64,000 nt of DNA from Fuerstiella sp. (GTDB taxonomy: Bacteria; Planctomycetota; Planctomycetia; Planctomycetales; Planctomycetaceae): assembly GCA_014238335.1 (NCBI GenBank), contig JABABI010000002.1:58509-122508 (forward strand), in the 5' to 3' direction. The translations under genes were made by a program, and so were the position numbers. The notes under the pieces were generated by a model. It was not told the DNA's origin, ran no database searches, and saw only the letters and a list, made by a program, of their open reading frames with translations. Every line of letters begins with the position of its first letter. Positions within the stretch are counted from its first letter, which is position 1. This document shows positions 27,130 to 38,400 of this stretch, piece by piece.

Positions 27130-29844
27130 ATGAAAATTCGCTTCGCGCATCATCTCATGGTCGCGGTCACGCTGCTCACGGGAACAACTGCAACCGCACA
27201 GCCTGGCCCACAACCTTCACAAACGCTCACGGGCCATCTGGGCGCAGTGACGATGGCGGATTTCACACCGGATGGCTGGGCCATCGGAACCTCAAGCTCT
27301 GATCACTCACTCAAATTCTGGAACGCTGTTACGGGCGATGAGCTGGTAACATTGAACGGGAATGCGGCCCCCGTCAGCGCGCTGGCCATCAGTCCGAACG
27401 GGCGTGTGCTGGCCAGCGGGGCCCGGGACAACACAATCAAGTTGTGGGATGTCCCGCAGGCAAAGGCACTGCGAAGCCTTGCCGGTCATCAGGCTGCTGT
27501 CACATCGTTCGCCTTCAATGCCGAAGCCACGCGTTTTCTCTCCGCGAGTCGTGACAGCACAATTCGCCTGTGGGACACGCAAAAGCAGGGCGACCCGATT
27601 GTCCTCGAAGGCCACATCACCGAGGTCACGGCAGCTGCCTGGCGAGCCGATCGGAATCAGATTGCCACTGCCGACGCTGCAGGTTTTATTCGACTTCGGC
27701 GAACCATCGACAACGCTGCGGAAGGGACAATCGGAGCGCATCAAGGCGCAGTCACTGCGTTGTTCTATCACTCTAACAACAGCCAGATAATTTCGACCGG
27801 AGCTGATGGCCTGGCCAAGATCTGGCAATTGCCGATTACAGAATCTCGTGCTGTAGCCAGCGCAGAACAACCAGTCGACGGTGCCACAATCAGCACTGAC
27901 GGGCAACTGCTTGCGACTGCAGGAAGCTTCAACGGTCGCCCGACGATTGTAATTCAAAGAATCGATGACGGATCAATCGTGACTTCGCTGCTCGGACACG
28001 AAGCTCTCGTTACATCGCTGGCGTTCAACAGCAACCATTCACATCTCATCTCCGGTTCGGAAGACGGCACGGTCCGTGTGTGGGACATCGCAGATTCCAA
28101 ATTCCCGGAATTATTGAAGTACACCGGACACGACTCTGCCGTGCAGGCAGTCCAGTTTGCTGACACGGCGACAGTCCTGTCTGCCGGCACGGACGGAACA
28201 ATTCACCAGTGGAAGCTGGCAGATGGTGAGCTTGTCCGCAGCATCGAAGGACACGCCGGCCAGGTCAGCGCATTGGCTGTTTCCGCCACAGTCGTTGCAT
28301 CGGCTTCAGCCGACGGAACAGTTCGGTTGTGGAACAAAAGCAACGGCATGGCCGTGCGTACGATCGAGCACGGCTCACCCGTCAGGCACATCGCAGTCAG
28401 CGTGGATAACTCAAAAGTCGCTTCATGGGGGGACAATCGGCAACTCAAACTCTGGCAGGCCGCGGATGGATCGTTACTGAAAACGGTGAACACGACAGAG
28501 CAGGATTTAACATCGCTGGCGTTCAGCCCCAACAGCCAGCAACTGGCGGCAACCGTTGCCAGCGATGTTCGCGTCTGGCAGACCAGTGACGGCGGCGAAT
28601 TGCAGTTCTTTCGCGAACACGCAATGCCGACGAAAACCGTCTCTTATTTACCCGATTCAAAGACACTGATCTCAGTGGACACCGGCAACAGCGTCCGACT
28701 GTCAACCGTGTCCGCCGTCCGTTCGATCATCGCTCACGAAAGCAGTATCGTCAACGCGGCTGTGTACCAGGGCGGAAACGCTCTCGCGACGGTCGCGGGC
28801 GATGGCATCGTCAAGCAGTGGACGACATCCAATGGTCAGATGACGCGTGAGTTCACGACTGAAGGTGCGAAGTTGCAGTCAATCACCGCAACCATCAACA
28901 GCCAGTACATCGCCGCCGGCGCTATGGACGGACGTATCTTCGTCTGGAACAGCGGCAACGGCTCGTTAACGGCTGAGTTCAAGACACCAGCGGCGGCAAC
29001 GTCCCTGTCCTTCAGCAACGAAACGGCTCTGAAGCTGGCAGTTGCGGGAGCCGATCAGAAGCTCCGGTTCTTCGCGCTGAGTGACCAGAGCCTGCTGCAG
29101 GAAATCGCCGTCGACTCACCGATTCAGCAGATTGCGTTCCTCCCCGGCAACACAAGCGTCGCCGCAGCCCACGAATCAGGTGTACTGGCCGAATGGGCGT
29201 ACTGCTCGCCGGTGCTGACGCGCAACATGACCGGACACTCCGGCGGCATCTTCAACCTTGCCTTCACCAACGACAGCACGACGCTGGTTTCCGCCAGCGC
29301 TGACAAAACAGTTCGCATCTGGGACACGGCCACCGGGCGTCAGGTGCGCACGCTTAGTGGCCACCAGGGGGCGGTCTTCGGCCTGGCTCTCAGTGCAGAT
29401 TCGCTGTGGATCGTGTCGGCCGGCGGAGACAGCACAATACGGCTGTGGGATCGGCTCAGCGGTCGTCAGCTGAAGCAAATCAACGCTCCAGGCGCGCTAT
29501 ACACGGTCGCCATCCATTCCGATGGCAAAACTGTCGCTACGGCTGGAATCGATCGCAAGGTGTTCGTCTACGACGTATTCGACGGCACGCTAAAGGCAAC
29601 GCTGGAAGGCCATCCCGACTACATTTACCGAGTCACATTCAATCACCGTGGCGACCGTCTGCTTTCCTGTGGCTACGGGGGCCATCTGATCGTCCGGGAG
29701 TTCCCCAGTGGCCGACAACTCTACACGACACGTGCTCAGGGTGTACTGAACTCAGTCGCCTACTCGCCTGACGATTCCCAAATCGTCGTGGCATCCGATG
29801 ACGAAACCGCTCAGATTCTGGACCTGCCCACTAACGCACGCTGA
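27130..29844 (+). CDS. Secreted WD40-repeat protein, about 21 blades
   Basis: 904 residues; signal peptide about 1-23 (TGTTATAQP). The rest is WD40 repeats of about 42 residues with GH...V.(S)LAFS..DGTVRVWD patterns, for example GARDNTIKLWD, GSEDGTVRVWD, SADKTVRIWD and GGDSTIRLWD. Dividing the repeat region by 42 gives close to 21 units, enough for three seven-bladed propellers; central repeats are more degenerate. WD40 propellers are protein-binding scaffolds, and extracytoplasmic ones are unusual outside planctomycetes and a few other phyla. It is the first gene of a five-gene co-directional run, 18 bp before the DUF1549/DUF1553 gene. Probably periplasmic; partner unknown. Confidence 0.9.
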   Translation: MKIRFAHHLMVAVTLLTGTTATAQPGPQPSQTLTGHLGAVTMADFTPDGWAIGTSSSDHSLKFWNAVTGDELVTLNGNAAPVSALAISPNGRVLASGARDNTIKLWDVPQAKALRSLAGHQAAVTSFAFNAEATRFLSASRDSTIRLWDTQKQGDPIVLEGHITEVTAAAWRADRNQIATADAAGFIRLRRTIDNAAEGTIGAHQGAVTALFYHSNNSQIISTGADGLAKIWQLPITESRAVASAEQPVDGATISTDGQLLATAGSFNGRPTIVIQRIDDGSIVTSLLGHEALVTSLAFNSNHSHLISGSEDGTVRVWDIADSKFPELLKYTGHDSAVQAVQFADTATVLSAGTDGTIHQWKLADGELVRSIEGHAGQVSALAVSATVVASASADGTVRLWNKSNGMAVRTIEHGSPVRHIAVSVDNSKVASWGDNRQLKLWQAADGSLLKTVNTTEQDLTSLAFSPNSQQLAATVASDVRVWQTSDGGELQFFREHAMPTKTVSYLPDSKTLISVDTGNSVRLSTVSAVRSIIAHESSIVNAAVYQGGNALATVAGDGIVKQWTTSNGQMTREFTTEGAKLQSITATINSQYIAAGAMDGRIFVWNSGNGSLTAEFKTPAAATSLSFSNETALKLAVAGADQKLRFFALSDQSLLQEIAVDSPIQQIAFLPGNTSVAAAHESGVLAEWAYCSPVLTRNMTGHSGGIFNLAFTNDSTTLVSASADKTVRIWDTATGRQVRTLSGHQGAVFGLALSADSLWIVSAGGDSTIRLWDRLSGRQLKQINAPGALYTVAIHSDGKTVATAGIDRKVFVYDVFDGTLKATLEGHPDYIYRVTFNHRGDRLLSCGYGGHLIVREFPSGRQLYTTRAQGVLNSVAYSPDDSQIVVASDDETAQILDLPTNAR

Positions 29845-29862
29845 AATGCTCCAGGAGCCGCC

Positions 29863-32346
29863 ATGAACGACTACATTCGCATTTGCGTCACAACACTCAT
29901 TCTTCTGACTGCGAGCAACAGCATTAACGCGGCTCCGCCGGGATTTCCCGGTCTTGGTGCGCCCGGCGAATTGACCGAAATCGCATTTGAACACAGTGGC
30001 GAGCCCGTGCTGCGTGGAAAGAATGCACGGCGACAGGTTGTCGTTACCGGAAAGTACACCAGCGGACAGTCGCACGATCTGACTCACCAACTGACATATA
30101 GTGTTGACAACCCAAGCATTCTACAGGTCGACGGGACGGGGCTGGTCACGCCGCTCACAGACGGCGATGCCACAATCACGGCAAGCGAACCAGGGGGAAA
30201 GCAGACCACTCTGAAACTCACTATCGAACGCTGTCAGCAGCAGTTACCGGTTAACTTCGCCAACGAAATCGTGCCGATCTTTACCAAGTTGGGCTGCAAC
30301 GCAGGTGGCTGCCATGGAAAATCGGACGGTCAGAATGGGTTCAAGCTGTCACTGCTTGGTTTCTACCCGAACGATGATTACGAGTACCTTGTGAAGGAAG
30401 ATCGTGGCCGACGGATATTTCATGCCGACCCGGAGTATAGCCTTTTGCTGACGAAGCCTTCCAACAAACTGCCGCACGGTGGCGGTCATCGCCTGTCGCC
30501 CGGCAGCTACGAATGGCAGTTAATCACCAGCTGGATTGAGCAGGGAACGCCGTATGGCGAGGAGGACGACCCGGTGATCGAACGTATTGAAGTGTTCCCG
30601 AAATCGCGTTCGATGAATCCCGGAACACGACAGCAGTTAATTGTCATTGCCCACTACAGCAACGGAACCACGCGGGACGTCACTCGCATCGCGACTTACG
30701 AAGCCAATGAACCCGAAATGTCCGCCGCCACGTCTACGGGCCGAGTCACCACCTCTGACGTCCCTGGCGACGTAGCCATTATGGTTCGCTTTCAAAGCCA
30801 GGTCGCCGTGTTCCGGGCGAACATTCCGCTTGGCATCAAGTTCAACGACACTCCCCCCGAACGCACGTTCGTCGATAAGCACGTATTTGCGAAGTTGCGA
30901 AAACTTGGAATTCCTCCGTCCGGACTGTGCGATGACTCGACATTTATTCGCCGTGTGAGCAGTGATATCGCCGGCCAGCTGCCTACGGCAGACGAAGCAA
31001 CGACGTTTATCGAAGACAAAGATCCGAACAAACGCAACAAGCTGATTGACCGTCTGCTGAAAAATTCGGGCTACGCCGACTACTTCGCCAACAAATGGGC
31101 AAATGTGCTGAGAAACAAACGTGCGAATGCCAACGACATCCCGTATACATTTCGTTTCCATGCGTGGATTCGTCGTGCGTTCCAGAAAAACATGCCCTAC
31201 GACCAGTTTGTCCGCAACGTCATCGCAGCCTCGGGTGAAGCAGAATCGCATCCGCCGTCGGCATGGTTCAAGGTCGCGGCGACTTCAACAACACAGATGG
31301 AAGATGCCGCCCAGCTGTTCCTCGGCCTGCGAATTCAGTGCGCCCGCTGTCACCATCACCCGTTCGAAAAGTGGAGTCAGAACGACTACTACAGCTTTGA
31401 GGCATTCTTCAAACAAGTTGGCCTGAAACAAAGCAGGTATGCACTGAACAACGTCCGTGACTCTGTCTATCACCGAGACGGTGTCGCAGTCGCACGCAAT
31501 CCGCGAACGGGCACCAATCTCAAACCGGCCGGACTCGGTGGCGAACCGCTCGACATCCCGCCCGATGAAGATCCGCGTCATCATCTGGTTGACTGGATGA
31601 GTGCTCCTGAGAATCCATTCTTCGCCAGAGCCCTCGCAAACCGCTACTGGAAACACTTCTTTGGACGCGGCATCGTCGATCCGGAAGACGACATGCGGGT
31701 GACAAACCCGCCATCCAATCCGCAGTTGCTCGATGCGCTGGCCGGACATTTCGTGCAGAGCGGTTTTGATCTGAAGGATTTGATTCGCCAGATCTGCCGT
31801 TCCAGCTCATATCAGCTGAGCTCTGAGCCCAATGAGCATAACAAACGTGACACGCAGAACTTCTCCAGCTTTTATACGAGACGACTGAACGCCGAGCCGT
31901 TATATGACGCCATCAATCAGGTGGCTGGAGTATCTGCTCGTTTCAGTGGTGTTCCGGTGGGCACTCGCGCCACTCAACTGCCCGACAACGGCTTCAATGA
32001 CTACTTCCTGCAGGTCTTCGGCAAACCTGAAGCCGCGAGCGCCTGCGAATGCGAACGCAGCGCCGAGGCCAACCTGGCACAGTCTCTGCACCTGCTGAAT
32101 TCGACGGACATCCAGGGGAGACTGGCCAACGGCAACGGGCGTGCTCGCCAACTGGCGCAGGACGAAGAGCAGACCGACACACAGAAAATCACCTCGCTGT
32201 ACCTGTGGGCATACTCTCGCCTGCCACGCGCCGAAGAACTGACGTTCGTAGTGACGCAGGTCGAAAGCTACGAAAACAAGCAACAGGCCTATGAAGATAT
32301 TCTGTGGGCGATATTCAACACGAAAGAATTTTTGTTCGTGAGATGA
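29863..32346 (+). CDS. Secreted DUF1549/DUF1553 protein with Ig-like domains and CX4CH motif
   Basis: 827 residues from an ATG with AGGAG 5 bases upstream; signal peptide about 1-24. Two bacterial Ig-like (Big2-type) domains at about 38-125 (ILQVDGTGLVTPLTDGDATI) and 242-325 flank a heme-domain-like segment with C145-N-A-G-G-C150-H151, a CX4CH spacing instead of CXXCH. DUF1549 begins near 327 and contains canonical C493-A-R-C-H497 followed by HHP. DUF1553 spans about 570-800 (NRYWKHFFGRGIVDPEDDMR). Enzymatic function of this planctomycete family is unknown; heme binding at either motif is inference. The lone Cys pair CECERS lies near residue 725. Second gene of the operon; no DUF1501 partner directly follows, the nearest being convergent at 45043. 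Confidence 0.9.
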   Translation: MNDYIRICVTTLILLTASNSINAAPPGFPGLGAPGELTEIAFEHSGEPVLRGKNARRQVVVTGKYTSGQSHDLTHQLTYSVDNPSILQVDGTGLVTPLTDGDATITASEPGGKQTTLKLTIERCQQQLPVNFANEIVPIFTKLGCNAGGCHGKSDGQNGFKLSLLGFYPNDDYEYLVKEDRGRRIFHADPEYSLLLTKPSNKLPHGGGHRLSPGSYEWQLITSWIEQGTPYGEEDDPVIERIEVFPKSRSMNPGTRQQLIVIAHYSNGTTRDVTRIATYEANEPEMSAATSTGRVTTSDVPGDVAIMVRFQSQVAVFRANIPLGIKFNDTPPERTFVDKHVFAKLRKLGIPPSGLCDDSTFIRRVSSDIAGQLPTADEATTFIEDKDPNKRNKLIDRLLKNSGYADYFANKWANVLRNKRANANDIPYTFRFHAWIRRAFQKNMPYDQFVRNVIAASGEAESHPPSAWFKVAATSTTQMEDAAQLFLGLRIQCARCHHHPFEKWSQNDYYSFEAFFKQVGLKQSRYALNNVRDSVYHRDGVAVARNPRTGTNLKPAGLGGEPLDIPPDEDPRHHLVDWMSAPENPFFARALANRYWKHFFGRGIVDPEDDMRVTNPPSNPQLLDALAGHFVQSGFDLKDLIRQICRSSSYQLSSEPNEHNKRDTQNFSSFYTRRLNAEPLYDAINQVAGVSARFSGVPVGTRATQLPDNGFNDYFLQVFGKPEAASACECERSAEANLAQSLHLLNSTDIQGRLANGNGRARQLAQDEEQTDTQKITSLYLWAYSRLPRAEELTFVVTQVESYENKQQAYEDILWAIFNTKEFLFVR

Positions 32347-32375
32347 CGTATTGACTGCGTCACTGGAAGAGCAAC

Positions 32376-35300
32376 ATGATACATACGAAGACCACGCAAT
32401 GGCGTCACCTGGTCGTTACCGTTCAACTTGCTGTGGCGGTGCTGGTGTTCCCAACTGAATCAGCGCTCGCCCAACTGCCCGCGATTCGCCTGGACGGCAT
32501 CTTCCCGGCGGGAACCCAGGTCGGCACGACGGTCGAAGTTACGCTTACCGGGAACGACCTGGACGGTGCAGCGGAACTGCATTTTTCGCACCCCGGTATC
32601 ACTGCCACACCAAAGATGGCAGAACCAACTGCCTTCATCAAAGAGGCACAGCCCATCCCCGGTCAGTTCGTCGTAACGGTGGCCGGCAACGTTCCAGTCG
32701 GCACGTTTGACGTTCGCGTGCGCGGCAAGTATGGACTTTCCAATCCGCGAGTCTTCGAGCTCAGCAACGTGGCGGAACTGAATGAAACAGAACCGAACAA
32801 CGAATCAGGCCAGGCGACGGAAGTCGCGCTGACACAGGTCGTTAACGGTCAGGTCAACGGCAACACTGACGTCGACATGTTTCGATTCACTGCTCAGGCG
32901 GGACAGCGAATCCTGCTCGATTGTCGCGCACGCCGCATCGACTCTCAGCTTGATCCTGTGCTGAGTATTTACGACCCCGCGGGTCACGAACTGTTGAACA
33001 ACTACAATGGTCATGCACGAGAAGCATTTATCGACTTCACTGTCCCAGCGTCTGGCGAGTACCAAGTAAAAATCACAGACGCGTTCTATCGCGGTGGAGC
33101 AAACTACGTATACCGGCTCGCAATCGGCCCGATGCCGCATATCGACTACATCTTCCCACCGGCGGGTCTGGCTGGCGCGAACAGTCAATTTACGCTCTAC
33201 GGCTGCAACCTTCCGGGTGGTCAACCGACGGAACTGTCGGTTGATGGCAGACGTCTGGATAAGCTGACCGTCAACGTCGCACTGCCGGCAGACCCCGCCA
33301 GCGCGCAACCGATGAATGGACGTGTGGATCCCGAACAGGCCTTCATGGACGCGGTTGAGTATCGAGTACAGGGTTCACCGATGCATTCGAATCCTGTGTG
33401 TGTCGGCATCGCAACGGCCCCGATCGTTCTGGAAGTCGAGTCCAACAACACAGCTCAGCAGGCACAAAAGCTCACTCCCCCCTGTGAAGTCGCCGGCCAA
33501 TTCTATCCCCAGCGCGACAATGACTGGTATTCGTTCGACGCCACACAGGGCGATGCCTGGACGGTCGAACTGATCTCTCATCGGCTGGGCCTGCCGACCG
33601 ACGCGCAGCTTGTTATCCAACAGGTCACCGTAGATGACAAGGGGGAAGAGCAGGTAAAGGTTCTGCCGACTGAGGACGACATCGGCACGCGAAACCGAGT
33701 TCAGTTTGATACACGGACGGGTGATGCGTCGTACCAGTTCATAGCCCCCGTCGATGGACTGTACCGGGTTAGGGTACGAGACGGGTTTAGTGCTCTGCAC
33801 AGTGACCCACGTCTGGTTTATCGCCTTGCGGTGCGAAAACCGCAGCCTGATTTTCGGCTGGTGGCTGTGCCACAGGATCCGTGGGGGGCTTTAGTCATTC
33901 GCAAGGGAGATCGTTCAACAATTGACGTGCTGGCTGAACGGCGAGATGGCCTGTCTGAGCCGATCACTCTGTCCGTAACGGGAATGCCGGCGGGCGTGAC
34001 CAGTTCCGAAGTCACACTGGGACCTTCCATGACTGTTGCAACACTCGTTCTGACAGCCGCCGACAACGTGACTCCGACAATCGCAAACCTGCAGATCGTG
34101 GGCAAAGCCAGCATCGCGGGCCGTAATGTGACTCGCGTGGCCCGATGCGGGACGACAAACACGTCCATGAAAATGCTGGCGCCGAATCAACAAGCTCAGC
34201 AGAGCCTGCCGGCACGTGTCAGTCGCGGACTCGTCCTGTCAGTTGCAGACGGTGTTTCTCCCTTCAAAGTGGAACTGCAGAGTGACAAGGTTTGGGAAAC
34301 CACGCGTGGTGGCATTCTGAAAATCCCCTACACCGCCACAAGGCGCGAGGATTACAAAGGGCCAGTCCAGTGCGTGGTCGAGAATCTCCCTGCCAATATC
34401 ACCCGTACGACAGTTTCCATCGCCGCTGCCAGCGCTGCAGGCGAGTTTCCCTTGACGCTCCGCAGCAATACGCCAGCGGGCACCTATACCGTACATGCCG
34501 GAGCCTTCGTGACCGCCTATTCCTACTCCCGTAATCCGGAAGCGGCGGAGACCGCCAGGATACGCAAAGAGGAAATGGACAAAGTCGCAGCCGCCGCGGC
34601 CGAGGCGACGAAAGTGGCGGCCGCGGCGAAACAGCAGGCCGACAAGGCGGCAACGGATTCCGCCAACGCCGTCAAAGCCGCTCAGCAGAAGAATACTCAG
34701 GCGAAGAAAGTCGAAACCGACACCGTGGCTGCTCAGCAGAAGGCAGAAGCCGCTGTAGCGGCGATGAACGCCGCAGCGGCCGCGAAACCGGATGATGCAA
34801 ATCTAAAGAACGCGGTCGTCGCAGCGCAGAAAGCAGCGACTGACGCGGCGGCGAAGACCAAAGCTGCAACCGAAGCGGCCGCCGGAACATTGCAGACGTT
34901 TCAGGAAGCACAGGCGACGGCGGAAGCAAACACGATGAAAAAAGTGGCCACCGATGCTGCCGCGGTCGAGGCGGCGGCATTCGCAAAGGCCGCCACTGAC
35001 GAGAAGAAAATTACGGACAAGAATGCGACCGACACAGCGAATGCCGCCAAGCCGAAAAATATTAATTACTGGACAGCGTCAACTCCGATCACCATCAAAA
35101 TCCATGAATACCCCATCACCCTGACTGAACTTCCACAGGCAACGAAGCTTAAACAGGGAGAGAAAACAGAGCTGCCGATCACGATCACACGACTGATCGA
35201 ATTTGCTGAGCAGGTCAGCTTTTCAACCGTCATTCGTGGCGTCAGCGGTTTATCGATTCAAAACGTGAACATCCCCAAAGGGCAAACACAGATCAAGCTG

Positions 35301-35438
35301 CCGATCACAGCTGCAGCCAATGCAACTCCCGGAAGTCACGAGATCACCTTACGCGCCACGATGCGTATCAACAATCAAACACTCACTCTCGACCAGCCGT
35401 TCCTGCTGGAGATCGAGAAGGTGGAAACGAAGAATTAG
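32376..35438 (+). CDS. Secreted PPC-domain protein with Ala/Lys coiled coil
   Basis: 1020 residues, ribosome site GGAAGAG before the ATG, signal peptide about 1-32 (SALAQ). An N-terminal IPT/TIG-like beta domain (about 35-135) is followed by a pre-peptidase C-terminal (PPC) domain at about 145-250 (EPNNESGQATEV..DVDMFRFTAQAGQRI), another IPT-like unit and a second PPC-like domain at about 355-490 (VESNNTAQQAQKL). Residues about 720-892 are an Ala/Lys/Thr-rich, probably coiled-coil helix. The last about 120 residues return to beta structure (ITVTRL..FSTVIRGVSG). No catalytic domain is seen. A structural or adhesion role is likely; the coiled coil resembles one in the next gene's product, which starts only 5 bp after this stop. 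Confidence 0.88.
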   Translation: MIHTKTTQWRHLVVTVQLAVAVLVFPTESALAQLPAIRLDGIFPAGTQVGTTVEVTLTGNDLDGAAELHFSHPGITATPKMAEPTAFIKEAQPIPGQFVVTVAGNVPVGTFDVRVRGKYGLSNPRVFELSNVAELNETEPNNESGQATEVALTQVVNGQVNGNTDVDMFRFTAQAGQRILLDCRARRIDSQLDPVLSIYDPAGHELLNNYNGHAREAFIDFTVPASGEYQVKITDAFYRGGANYVYRLAIGPMPHIDYIFPPAGLAGANSQFTLYGCNLPGGQPTELSVDGRRLDKLTVNVALPADPASAQPMNGRVDPEQAFMDAVEYRVQGSPMHSNPVCVGIATAPIVLEVESNNTAQQAQKLTPPCEVAGQFYPQRDNDWYSFDATQGDAWTVELISHRLGLPTDAQLVIQQVTVDDKGEEQVKVLPTEDDIGTRNRVQFDTRTGDASYQFIAPVDGLYRVRVRDGFSALHSDPRLVYRLAVRKPQPDFRLVAVPQDPWGALVIRKGDRSTIDVLAERRDGLSEPITLSVTGMPAGVTSSEVTLGPSMTVATLVLTAADNVTPTIANLQIVGKASIAGRNVTRVARCGTTNTSMKMLAPNQQAQQSLPARVSRGLVLSVADGVSPFKVELQSDKVWETTRGGILKIPYTATRREDYKGPVQCVVENLPANITRTTVSIAAASAAGEFPLTLRSNTPAGTYTVHAGAFVTAYSYSRNPEAAETARIRKEEMDKVAAAAAEATKVAAAAKQQADKAATDSANAVKAAQQKNTQAKKVETDTVAAQQKAEAAVAAMNAAAAAKPDDANLKNAVVAAQKAATDAAAKTKAATEAAAGTLQTFQEAQATAEANTMKKVATDAAAVEAAAFAKAATDEKKITDKNATDTANAAKPKNINYWTASTPITIKIHEYPITLTELPQATKLKQGEKTELPITITRLIEFAEQVSFSTVIRGVSGLSIQNVNIPKGQTQIKLPITAAANATPGSHEITLRATMRINNQTLTLDQPFLLEIEKVETKN

Positions 35439-35443
35439 TAACC

Positions 35444-38400
35444 GTGAAACATTCAGACGCGATGGACAGATGTCCGGTTCCACACAGGACGAAACAGTCC
35501 TGTAAATTTCCGCTCGCATGGCTGGTAGCCGCCATTGCGGCAGCGACGCCGCTGCTGTCGTCACACCACCTGCGTGCTCAGTCAATCACGATTGTGAAGC
35601 TCGGCCGCACGGAACCGGTCAACTTTCAGAAGGAGATCGTTCCAATCCTGCAGAAAAAATGTCTTGCCTGTCACAGCGCGAGCGAACGGCAGGGCGAGCT
35701 GATTCTGGAAACGCCACAGATGACACTCAAGGGAGGCGATACCGGACCTGCTGTGGTTGCGGGAAATGGAGCAAAGAGTCTGCTGTTGAAACTGGCTTCT
35801 CATCAGGAAGAGCCTGTTATGCCTCCACCTGACAATGACGTGGCTGCCGCACCGTTGACACCACAGGAACTCGGATTAATCAGCCTGTGGATTGATCAGG
35901 GAGCAAAGGGCAATTCACAGGACGCAACGCTTTCGCCGACGAAGTGGCAACCACTGCCACCGGGTATGAATCCGATATACGCCGCAGTCGTCACCGCCGA
36001 CGGACAATACGCAGCCTGCAGTCGAGCCAATCAGATTTTCATATATCACGTGCCTACAGGACAGATCGTCACTCGGCTAACGGATCCCGCGCTGCAGGAT
36101 CAGGCCGATGACTCGCGTCCCGGAGTTGCTCATCTCGATCTCGTGCAGTCACTGGCATTCAACCGCGACGAAAACATGCTGGCGTCAGGCGGGTTTCGCA
36201 CGGTCAAACTATGGCGTCGCCCGAAGGATGTATTCCGCCTGAAACTTGAGGTCCCCGGCGAAACTCTGGCCGCCGTCGCGGTCAGCCCTGATCGTGAAAC
36301 ACTGGCGATGGGCGCCGACAATGAAATCAGACTCTGGGATGTCGCCAGCGGAAATCCTGTCAGAACCCTGCAGGGCCATCAGGCAACGGTGACCGGCCTG
36401 CGTTTCGACGTCGACGGGACCCGTCTATTCTCGGCTTCACTGGATAAATCAGTGCGTGTCTGGTCACTTGAAAGTGGAGAACTTGTCGGTCGCCTGGATG
36501 CCCCGTCCGCAGTCCACGCCGTCGAACTGATTACCGCTGCCGACGGGAAAGCCGACCCGTTGGTGGCGATCAGCGACGATAAACTGGTTCGTGTCTATAA
36601 CACGCCCACGCTTCCTGCGACGGTCCCTAATACCCCGGCCGGCCCGACTGCCGCAGCAACAACGACCGATCATAGCCTGATCGCTGTCACCGGCGCTGAC
36701 GGACTTGTCCGCGTTCTTAATTCCGCAGGAGCAGTCAGCAAAGAATGGAAAGTCCCCGGCGCGCCGATTAACAGTCTGGTCTTCCATCCACTGGCCACAC
36801 CACCGAAAGAGAACGCCGCGGAGCCGGTTCCGCTTATCGCAACAGCAGGAACGGATGGAGCCGTCCGGCTCTGGAACTACGCGACGGCAGAACCTGTCGA
36901 TTCATTTCACGGCTCAACGGTCGCGATTGAATCGCTCGCGTTCCGTGTCGACGGGCAGCAACTGGTCAGCGGTGCTGCCGACGGATCGATTTCTGTATGG
37001 AATTCTGAGGACGTCGCCAGCGAAGTGTTCGATGGAACAGTGGAGCAGCCCGGTCGCGCTGTCGCGCTGAGTGTGGACGGCAGGCAGCTGGCAACCACCG
37101 GTGTCAACTCCGGCCGCGCGGCAATCACCATCTTTGATCTGCAAACGAAGAAAGTGTCTCATACTCTACTGGGGCACGAAGGACCGATCCGGTCTCTGGC
37201 GTTCAGTCCCGACGGTCTGCGACTTGTTTCCGGTTCCGTCGACGGGTCAGCGCGAATCTGGAATCCTGGTGACAGCAAGTTCCCCGAGGTTGTTCGGTTC
37301 GACGGACATGCTGGTGAAGTGACAGCCGTTGCGTTTAACTCGAACGCGACGCAGGTCATCTCAGGTGCGGCGAACAAGACTCTTAAACTCTGGAACTCAG
37401 CTGACGCCGTCGAAATCATAGACTTACCCGGACACGCCGGAGCGATCGTGGGAGTTGCCTTCGGCAGTAGCAACCAGCCCGTGTCCGCGTCTGCTGACAA
37501 AACAGTCCGCATCTGGAATCCAGGTAACGGCCAGCAGGTGCGCACCATTACGGCCCCGCAGCCGCTGGCCGCGATGGCGATAACACGTGACTCTACACGC
37601 GTTGCGGTTGCCGGTGCCGACAAAGTCGTGCGGGTTTATCAACTCAACAACGGGCAGCAGCTGGCTTCGCTGGAAGGTCACAAATCAATTGTTGCCGGCC
37701 TGGCCTTCAGCTCCGACGGTGCAAGAGTGGTTTCGACAACGGCCGGCAGCGCAACGACATGGGACGCCGCTACCGGGCGACTGCTTGAGACCGTTGCTGT
37801 CGACGGCCTGGCAGCCGCAGTCTACGTAACCGATGTGAACACACTCCTGACACTCACGGTTCAGGGTATCGAACGTCGCCCTCTGCGATTCCGCCAAGCC
37901 ATGCTGGGCCCGACGAAGCCGGTAACGTCGCTGGCATTTCACCCGAATAGACAGGCTGTCTATGCATCATCACTTGACGGAACGCTGCGCGGCTTCAACA
38001 CCACCAACGGTCAGCAGACATTCACCGCCAATCACGGTGCTCCAATTCACGATGCAGCGTTGCACCCGAACGGGCAGTTTCTCGTCACAGGTGGCGCCGA
38101 CAAGGTCATTAAAGTCTGGAATTCAGCAAACGGTCAGCCCGCCGCTCCCACGTCACTGCAGGGTTTCAATGCGTCTGTACAGGCAGTGGCCTTCAATGCA
38201 GACGGAACACGCCTGATTGGTGGCTCGGCCGCGCCGGTGAACGAAGTCCTGGCGTTCGATTTCGCAACACGGACGCTGGAACAGAGCTTCGCTGGACATA
38301 CGAATTCCGTAAACGCTGTTCTCGGCCTGCAGGCGAAACGTTTCGCGACATTGTCTGCCGACGGACGATTGCAGCGGTGGCCGCTATTGGCGGTTAAGAC

